A DNA stretch of 9,828 nucleotides from Prevotellaceae bacterium (GTDB lineage: Bacteria > Bacteroidota > Bacteroidia > Bacteroidales > UBA932). The notes beneath the pieces were generated by a model, which saw only the letters and a program-made list of their open reading frames with translations, was not told the origin of the DNA and did not search any database. The stretch lies in contig JAITAP010000061.1 in assembly GCA_031284065.1 (NCBI GenBank), forward strand, positions 1-9,828. The letters are read 5' to 3'. Both the position numbers and the translations under genes were made by a program. Below, in pieces: positions 5,707 to 9,828 of the stretch (the stretch's first letter is position 1; each line of letters opens with the position of its first letter).

Positions 5707-7024
5707 GGCCGCCATACCCGTATTGGCGTTGCTGCACTTGCTTCTCGCCCAGGCCTGCACGGAGGTTGACAAGAATCTGGGCGAAGACTTTTTACCCCCA
5801 AACCAAGAGCTGCAAGTGCAGGTGTGCGACGCCACAGGTTTTTTTACCATGGAAACCGTTGCGATTGACTCCATGCCGACGAGCAGCTTTAGCACGGCAA
5901 TGCTGGGGCGCATGGACGACCCCCGTCTGGGCAAAACTTCCGCCGGATTTGTGGCGCAGCTTTTACCCGCCTCCTACTCTTTCGCGTTTGAGGATGGCGT
6001 TACCGGATTCGACTCCGTGTGCCTCATACTTGGCTTTTCATCCACCTACGGAAGCGACAACACGCCAATGAAAGTTGAGGTGTACGAGCTCCGCGCCGAC
6101 CTTAGCATCGACAGCGTGTACTACGGAACGCCGGAAGTTGCCGAAAATTTCTCCAAAAAAGTCAACCTGACGGATGAAAACGGCAGCGGCAGCATCACCT
6201 CCGAAAGCGCCATGACGCGCGTGAAGCTGAAAGATGACGCGGGGCTGTTCAACCGGCTGTTTAGCCACACGATCAGCGCAGACTCTTTCCTGACCTACTT
6301 CAAAGGGTTGTACGTAAAGGTGGACGACAATAGCGGCGGCTGCATGAAATCCGTAAGCTTTGTGAACAACATGTCCTCCTACGCCTACGCCTCCAGCGCA
6401 GTTGTGGCCTACTACCACTACCCGGACACCGCCGACGACGGCAATACAAAAGACAGCGTTACGTCGTTTACCTTTCACGCTTTTAACACCACGCCCCGCT
6501 TCAACGTTTTTGAGCACAAAAACGACGACCACCTTAAGGGCGCTACCGATACGCTTTACGCGCAAGGCTTGCTGGGAGTAGCTATGCAGCTGACCATAAA
6601 TCAGGATTCTGTGGCCGCGTGGACGGGAACCGGCACGGGAAAGAGAAATTACGCCATAAACCGCGCAGAGCTGGCGCTCCACGTGCAGGACGAAAACGAC
6701 TACGCAAAGGTGGACGCTTACGCAACGCAGCTGCAATGTATTGTGGAGTCGAGCAGCAGGACAAACGGGAAGTACGCGGCAATATGGGATATGTACGCTT
6801 CGGACGGAAGCTTTAGCTCCAGCTTCGACGGGGCGCTCAACCGCTCGCTGATGCAGTACTCGCTCAACCTTACCCACTACTTCAACAGCGTTGTGAAGGG
6901 CAGCGCAATATCGCCAATGATGATCATACCCTACGGCTACACCTCAGACGCCCGCAGCGTGCTGATAAATAATACGGACAAAAAGCCGCAGCTGAAAATT
7001 ACCTACGTGGAAATAAAAGAGTAG
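5681..7024 (+). CDS. DUF4270 family lipoprotein
   Basis: A 447-residue predicted lipoprotein. The N-terminus is basic (RFFQKNK), followed by a hydrophobic stretch and a lipobox-like LAQAC with the lipidated cysteine at residue 26. The mature end, CTEVDKNLGEDFLPPN, has acidic residues after the cysteine (compatible with a Bacteroidota surface-export signal) and the DUF4270 hallmark of a C..(D/E)..LG.D..P opening. The rest is rich in Ser, Thr, Asn, Tyr and alternating hydrophobic residues, as expected for a beta-rich secreted domain, and ends in KPQLKITYVEIKE, a typical closing strand. No enzyme motif is visible and the function is unknown. The ATG is inside the 3' end of the preceding gene (26-nt overlap, other frame), which implies translational coupling. 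The next usable ATG would remove the signal peptide, supporting this start. Confidence 0.88.
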   Translation: MTRFFQKNKAAIPVLALLHLLLAQACTEVDKNLGEDFLPPNQELQVQVCDATGFFTMETVAIDSMPTSSFSTAMLGRMDDPRLGKTSAGFVAQLLPASYSFAFEDGVTGFDSVCLILGFSSTYGSDNTPMKVEVYELRADLSIDSVYYGTPEVAENFSKKVNLTDENGSGSITSESAMTRVKLKDDAGLFNRLFSHTISADSFLTYFKGLYVKVDDNSGGCMKSVSFVNNMSSYAYASSAVVAYYHYPDTADDGNTKDSVTSFTFHAFNTTPRFNVFEHKNDDHLKGATDTLYAQGLLGVAMQLTINQDSVAAWTGTGTGKRNYAINRAELALHVQDENDYAKVDAYATQLQCIVESSSRTNGKYAAIWDMYASDGSFSSSFDGALNRSLMQYSLNLTHYFNSVVKGSAISPMMIIPYGYTSDARSVLINNTDKKPQLKITYVEIKE

Positions 7025-7056
7025 CGGCAGGCGCAACAGCCTCACGCCTCTGCCGC
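7024..7056 (-). terminator. Hairpin at the convergent junction of DUF4270 and tatC genes
   Basis: GCGGCAGGCG (7024-7033) pairs with CGCCT (7045-7049) and GCCGC (7052-7056), a 10-bp GC-rich stem with a 2-nt bulge and an 11-nt loop. Read on the minus strand it is followed by CTACTCTTTTATTT, a T-rich run, which suits termination of tatAC. Read on the plus strand there is no T-run. One arm lies inside the last codons of tatC and the other begins at the last base of the DUF4270 stop codon. Confidence 0.55.
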
Positions 7057-7884
7057 CTTGCGCTTCGTAACGGATATGCTCAGCTCGTAGAGCAGGTACA
7101 TGGGCACGCTGACCAGCATGAGCGTGAACGGGTCGGAGGTGGGCGTGATGACAGCGCCAACTACCAGAATCACCACTACGGCGTGCCGCCGGTATTTTCT
7201 CAACATTTCTTTGCTGATGATACCAATGCGCGATAGCGTGTAAGCCAGCATCGGCATTTCAAAAACCAGCCCCATAGACAGCAGCGTGGTGTAAAAAATG
7301 TTCATGTACGAGCCTAAGTCTATGCGGTTGATAACGTTTGCGCCGAACTGGTAGAGACCCAGAAAGCGAAAGGCAAGCGGAAAAACGAGAAAGTACCCCA
7401 GCAACACGCCCGACATGAACAGCACAATGCACGACAAGATAAGCGGAATGCCGCGCCTGCGCTCGCGCGGGTAAAGCGCAGGGGCAATAAACCGCCACAG
7501 CATGATGATAACCACCGGAAGCGAAAGCAGCAACCCCGCGTACAGCGACGAGGTCATGTGCGTAAAAAAGGGCGAGGCCAACCGCGTGTTGAGCAGCTCC
7601 ACCGAAAATTCGTCGGGGCAGAGGTCGGCAAAGTGCACCGCTGCGGCCAGGCTGCACATGGCGCGATACACGATAAAGTCGGAGCTTTGCGGAGCAAAAA
7701 TGATTTGGGTCAGCCGCTCCTTGTTGAAGAACATCAGCACAGTGCACGCCGCCACCACAATTGTTGAGCGCAGCAGCACCCACCGCAGATCTTCGAGATG
7801 TTCCCAGAATGTCATTTCGCGCTGCGCAGGCGCTACGCCGTCAGCGGCGTCATCATTATCATCACCATCTCGATGTTTGCTCAT
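7042..7884 (-). CDS. tatC: Sec-independent protein translocase TatC
   Basis: TatC is the polytopic inner-membrane receptor that recognises twin-arginine signal peptides and exports folded proteins with TatA. The 280-residue protein shows six membrane segments at about residues 36-53, 111-131, 147-168, 192-211, 233-247 and 253-270. Family landmarks are FWEHLEDLR (27-34), FIAPALYPRERR with Glu131 corresponding to E. coli Glu103, GVLLGYFLVFPLAFRF, and VITPTSDP followed by PMYLLYELSI. In the signal-binding segment the usual HLxELR is HLEDLR, with Asp32 aligned to E. coli Glu15. Residues 1-23 are an acidic, Asp-rich cytoplasmic extension; ATG at 7813-7815 (MTFWEHL) is an alternative start that would remove it. 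The gene is 6 nt downstream of tatA. No tatB is present. Confidence 0.96.
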   Translation of the reverse strand: MSKHRDGDDNDDAADGVAPAQREMTFWEHLEDLRWVLLRSTIVVAACTVLMFFNKERLTQIIFAPQSSDFIVYRAMCSLAAAVHFADLCPDEFSVELLNTRLASPFFTHMTSSLYAGLLLSLPVVIIMLWRFIAPALYPRERRRGIPLILSCIVLFMSGVLLGYFLVFPLAFRFLGLYQFGANVINRIDLGSYMNIFYTTLLSMGLVFEMPMLAYTLSRIGIISKEMLRKYRRHAVVVILVVGAVITPTSDPFTLMLVSVPMYLLYELSISVTKRKAAEA

Positions 7885-7890
7885 GCCTCG

Positions 7891-8112
7891 CTACTCCTCC
7901 CTTAGCGCCTTTTCGTCGCCGTTGATGTTCTTCTTAACCTCGCTTTCCATATCCTTCACGCCCTCTTTGAAGCTGCGTACGCCTTTGCCCAAGCCGCGCA
8001 TGAGCTCGGGGATTTTTTTCCCGCCGAAAAACAGTAGCACCACCAGGGCAATAATAATTATTTCGGGCGCTCCGATGCTGCTAAAGAGGCAGAGTACAGG
8101 TTTAATGTTCAT
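7891..8112 (-). CDS. tatA: Sec-independent protein translocase TatA/TatE
   Basis: A 73-residue TatA-type protein, the pore-forming or membrane-weakening partner of TatC. It has a short periplasmic N-terminus, one membrane helix at about residues 14-30 (GAPEIIIIALVVLLFFG), the hinge FGGKKIPEL, and an amphipathic helix (LMRGLGKGVRSFKEGVKDM) followed by a charged tail. Glu17 in GAPE corresponds to the conserved acidic or polar residue before the helix. The spacing to tatC is 6 nt, so the pair forms an operon. In a tatA-tatC-only system this protein is expected to do the work of both TatA and TatB. A strong promoter lies immediately upstream. Confidence 0.95.
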   Translation of the reverse strand: MNIKPVLCLFSSIGAPEIIIIALVVLLFFGGKKIPELMRGLGKGVRSFKEGVKDMESEVKKNINGDEKALREE

Positions 8113-8144
8113 TTTATTGTTTTTTTGATAGAATGGTTAAAGCG

Positions 8145-8175
8145 CAAAGGTACAAAATTACTTTATATGGACAAA
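8145..8175 (-). promoter_or_regulatory. Bacteroidota-type promoter for tatAC
   Basis: On the minus strand TTTG (8172-8175), a 19-nt spacer and TACCTTTG (8145-8152) match the TTTG-N19-TAnnTTTG consensus exactly. The predicted leader to the tatA ATG at 8112 is about 25 nt and lacks a Shine-Dalgarno sequence. Confidence 0.8.
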
Positions 8176-8213
8176 TATCGCTTCAACATATCAGCTTTTC
8201 CATCCTGTTAACG

Positions 8214-8244
8214 CCGTCATTCCGAGCGCAGCCCCGTCATTTCC
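8214..8244. repeat. Short direct repeat CCGTCATT(T)CC
   Basis: CCGTCATTCC (8214-8223) and CCGTCATTTCC (8234-8244) are near-identical and 20 nt apart. The first copy continues as GAGCGCAGC. From memory, CGTCATTCCGAGCG-type strings occur many times in intergenic DNA of Bacteroidota, so this may be a fragment of such a dispersed element. Confidence 0.45.
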
Positions 8245-8462
8245 ACCTAATTTTAATAACAGAACAACCTCAGTAGTACATTTTCCAACCTCACTACCTT
8301 ACTAAAAAACGACTAAACAGCCTCTCACTATATTTGCGGCATAAAAACCGGACACAACGGTCGCCCGTCAATGCCCATTCGGTTGGTGGTTGGATTGGCT
8401 GATTATTTTATGGGAGGCTCTATAAAATCACACAAATCAAGAGGTCGGACAAGGAAGGCGCT

Positions 8463-8496
8463 GCCCTGCAAATTCAGTCCTTGCGGGCTTTGTTTG
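8463..8496 (+). terminator. Terminator-like hairpin with T-rich tail
   Basis: GCCC-T-GCAA (8463-8471) pairs with TTGCGGGC (8481-8488), an 8-bp stem with one bulged T and a 9-nt loop. It is followed by TTTGTTTG. This fits a plus-strand intrinsic terminator, yet no gene ends here, so it either closes an unannotated small RNA or acts as an attenuator for the gene at 8604. Confidence 0.5.
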
Positions 8497-8521
8497 TCGG
8501 TAAAATTCGGCTATTTGTCGG
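8493..8521 (+). repeat. Tandem TTTGTCGG repeat, 21-nt period
   Basis: TTTGTCGG occurs at 8493-8500 and again at 8514-8521, both followed by (T)AAAAT. The 21-nt period is two helical turns, as in paired operator half-sites. It lies 83 nt before the phosphoesterase start. Confidence 0.5.
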
Positions 8522-8603
8522 AAAATACCTTGCTTTAGTAGAATAATCTGATGAGTAGCCGTAAATTTTATTGAACATTTGTACCCCATAAAAACATGAA
8601 GCT

Positions 8604-9828
8604 ATGAATCACAGCGTAAATTTAATCATGCCGCTTCTGCTTGTTGCAGCGGTGCTACTATTAGACTTGTATGCCTACCAGTCGCTGCGCACGCTCTGCG
8701 CTCCCGTATGGCTGCGCGTGGCGTACTGGGTGTTGATGACGTTGAGCGTTGTAGCGCCTGTAGCGGCGCTTTCGTTCATTGCAAAGTCGGGAGAAATGGC
8801 GAGCGTGGGGGGCTGGGCAATGAGCGCGTTGATGATATTTTTAGCGCCGGTGGTAGCCATAGTAACGGCGCTGCTGCTTGAGGATGTTGTTCGCGGAGCT
8901 GCGCTGGCAGCGCGGTACAGCCTGAGCATATCGCCGGCAGCGTTGCCCCGTGCAAAGTGGGTAGGCGTTGCCTCGCTGTCGCTGGGCGGCGTGGTGTTGC
9001 TCGCCATGCTGCACGGCGTGGTGTGGGGCAAGTACGATTACCGCGTGAGGGAGCAGGTGGTTTACTTCGACAATTTGCCGCAAAGCTTCGACGGCTTCCG
9101 CATTTTGCAGCTGTCCGACTTTCACGCAGGCAGCTTTTCGTCGCCTAAGGACGTGCAACGGGGTATTGACTTGGCGAATGAGCAGCGCGCCGACCTGTTC
9201 GTTTTTTCGGGCGATATGGTCAACAACACCGCCAACGAGCTGCGCCCGTGGGCCTCGTACCTTGCGCAAGTAAAAGCGCCGTATGGCCAGTTTGCGGCGC
9301 TGGGCAACCACGATTACGGCGACTACGGCAAGTGGGAGAGCGTTGAGGCAAAAGCGGCCAACCTGCAATCGCTGATTGAGCAGGAGCGGGCTATAGGGCT
9401 GCGGGTGTTGCTGGACGAAAATGTAACCGTAGAAAAGGACGGGCAGGCAATTGTGCTGGCAGGCGTGCAGAATATTGGCATGAGCTCCCATTTTACGGCT
9501 TACGGCAACCTGCAAAAAGCGCTCAGCGGCGTTGACTCGGGCGCGTTTAAGATACTCGTTTCGCACGACCCGTCCCACTGGGACAAGGAGGTAAGCCTCT
9601 ACCCCGAAAAAGTTCACCTTACCCTGTCGGGGCACACGCATGGCTTTCAGTTTGGGATAGAAACGCCGCTGTTCAAGTGGAGCCCCGTGCAGTGGATTTA
9701 CCCTCACTGGGCAGGGCTGTACGAAAAGAACGGTCGCTACCTCTACGTCAACCGAGGTTTTGGCTTCATCCCATTCTTTCTGGGGCGCGTGGGAATTTCT
9801 CCGGAGATAACGGTGCTGGAGCTGAGAG
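8604..9828 (+). CDS. Membrane-anchored metallophosphoesterase (partial, runs off the right edge)
   Basis: An open frame of 408 codons with no stop before the window ends. It encodes a calcineurin-like phosphoesterase with a membrane-bound N-terminus. Hydrophobic segments lie at about residues 7-25, 39-60, 71-92 and 119-141, followed by the catalytic domain. The five metal-binding motifs are all present and in order: SDFH (Asp172, His174), SGD (Asp204), GNHD (Asn235, His236), a SHDPSH histidine (His321) and GHTHG (His344, His346). The last motif reads GHTHGFQ instead of the frequent GHTHGGQ. The family hydrolyses phosphoester bonds with two metal ions; close relatives with this layout act on UDP-diacylglucosamine or unknown lipids or nucleotides, and the substrate here cannot be told. 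The ATG at 8604 is chosen because it precedes the first membrane segment; codon 9 (ATG at 8628) is also possible. The frame goes through to LEL near the edge, so only a few C-terminal residues are likely missing. Confidence 0.9.
   Translation, partial: MNHSVNLIMPLLLVAAVLLLDLYAYQSLRTLCAPVWLRVAYWVLMTLSVVAPVAALSFIAKSGEMASVGGWAMSALMIFLAPVVAIVTALLLEDVVRGAALAARYSLSISPAALPRAKWVGVASLSLGGVVLLAMLHGVVWGKYDYRVREQVVYFDNLPQSFDGFRILQLSDFHAGSFSSPKDVQRGIDLANEQRADLFVFSGDMVNNTANELRPWASYLAQVKAPYGQFAALGNHDYGDYGKWESVEAKAANLQSLIEQERAIGLRVLLDENVTVEKDGQAIVLAGVQNIGMSSHFTAYGNLQKALSGVDSGAFKILVSHDPSHWDKEVSLYPEKVHLTLSGHTHGFQFGIETPLFKWSPVQWIYPHWAGLYEKNGRYLYVNRGFGFIPFFLGRVGISPEITVLELR

Larger units (their letters stand above)
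8176..8603. other. Gene-free intergenic region between tatA and the phosphoesterase gene
   Basis: No gene I can support lies here. The longest plausible plus-strand frame (8410-8538, 42 residues, ATG to TAG) has no recognisable family and crosses the terminator-like hairpin. The region contains, in order: a direct repeat of CCGTCATT (8214 and 8234), a perfect -7-like box TATATTTG (8329-8336) without a clear -33, a G-rich segment (8381-8398), a hairpin followed by T-rich DNA (8463-8496), and two copies of TTTGTCGG 21 nt apart (8493 and 8514). It may hold a small RNA, a long leader or a decayed element. I see no convincing promoter directly before the phosphoesterase ATG. Confidence 0.6.

Noticed and set aside
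6038..6877. 279-residue open frame on the minus strand opposite the DUF4270 gene
   Set aside because: Shadow frame with His/Val/Arg-rich composition. The plus strand has a signal peptide, lipobox and family signature.
8410..8538. 42-residue plus-strand frame with several Cys
   Set aside because: No recognised family, no promoter or start context, and it runs through the terminator-like hairpin. I cannot support it as a gene, although a remnant of a repeated element is possible.
8113..8603. CRISPR array, insertion sequence or attachment site in the intergenic region
   Set aside because: Only two-copy short repeats are present, with no regular spacers, no terminal inverted repeats with a transposase, and no integrase gene nearby.
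8841..9707. 288-residue open frame on the minus strand opposite the phosphoesterase
   Set aside because: All five metallophosphoesterase motifs are on the plus strand; the antisense product has no recognisable domain.

Overview
The window reads as chromosomal DNA from a member of the phylum Bacteroidota, most likely order Bacteroidales. Three things support this. First, four start regions carry the Bacteroidota-type -7 box (TAnnTTTG or TAnnTTTT), and three of them have a -33 TTTG at 19-20 nt spacing, with AT-rich leaders and no clear Shine-Dalgarno sequences. Second, several families are typical of the phylum: GldG, DUF4270 lipoproteins, a stand-alone N-terminal half of glycogen/starch synthase, and a Cys-rich GT9 subfamily. 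Third, there is a two-gene tatA-tatC Tat system without tatB. I cannot name a genus. Coding DNA looks fairly GC-rich by eye, which is why long open frames lie antisense to several genes.

Layout. A tRNA-Arg(TCT) lies on the minus strand at the left edge behind its own promoter. To its right is a minus-strand group, read right to left: gldG, queE, a GT9 heptosyltransferase-like gene and a GT4 glycosyltransferase. The last three are nearly contiguous (about 25 nt or an 11-nt overlap, then 2 nt), so they are probably one transcript. gldG may start that transcript, with an AT-rich hairpin between gldG and queE. The two glycosyltransferases suggest surface glycan or LPS assembly; queE belongs to queuosine (7-deazaguanine) synthesis and is probably only a passenger.

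From overlapping divergent promoters near 4818-4863 a plus-strand pair is read: a GT5-like half-protein lacking the catalytic half and the KTGG motif, then, overlapping by 26 nt, a DUF4270 lipoprotein. It converges on tatA-tatC (minus strand), with a strong hairpin at the junction. tatA has a textbook promoter. A gene-free stretch of about 490 nt follows (8113-8603). It holds the tatA promoter, a short CCGTCATT direct repeat, a -7-like box, a G-rich segment like the thrombin aptamer, a terminator-like hairpin and a tandem 8-nt repeat. It may encode a small RNA or serve as a long leader. The last gene is a membrane-anchored calcineurin-type metallophosphoesterase that runs off the right edge with no stop codon.

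Most of the window is ordinary housekeeping and envelope genes. I see no convincing new defence or mobile system. The points most worth following up are the incomplete glycogen synthase fused by overlap to the DUF4270 lipoprotein, the Cys-cluster GT9, the gldG without gldF, and the 8330-8525 intergenic structures.
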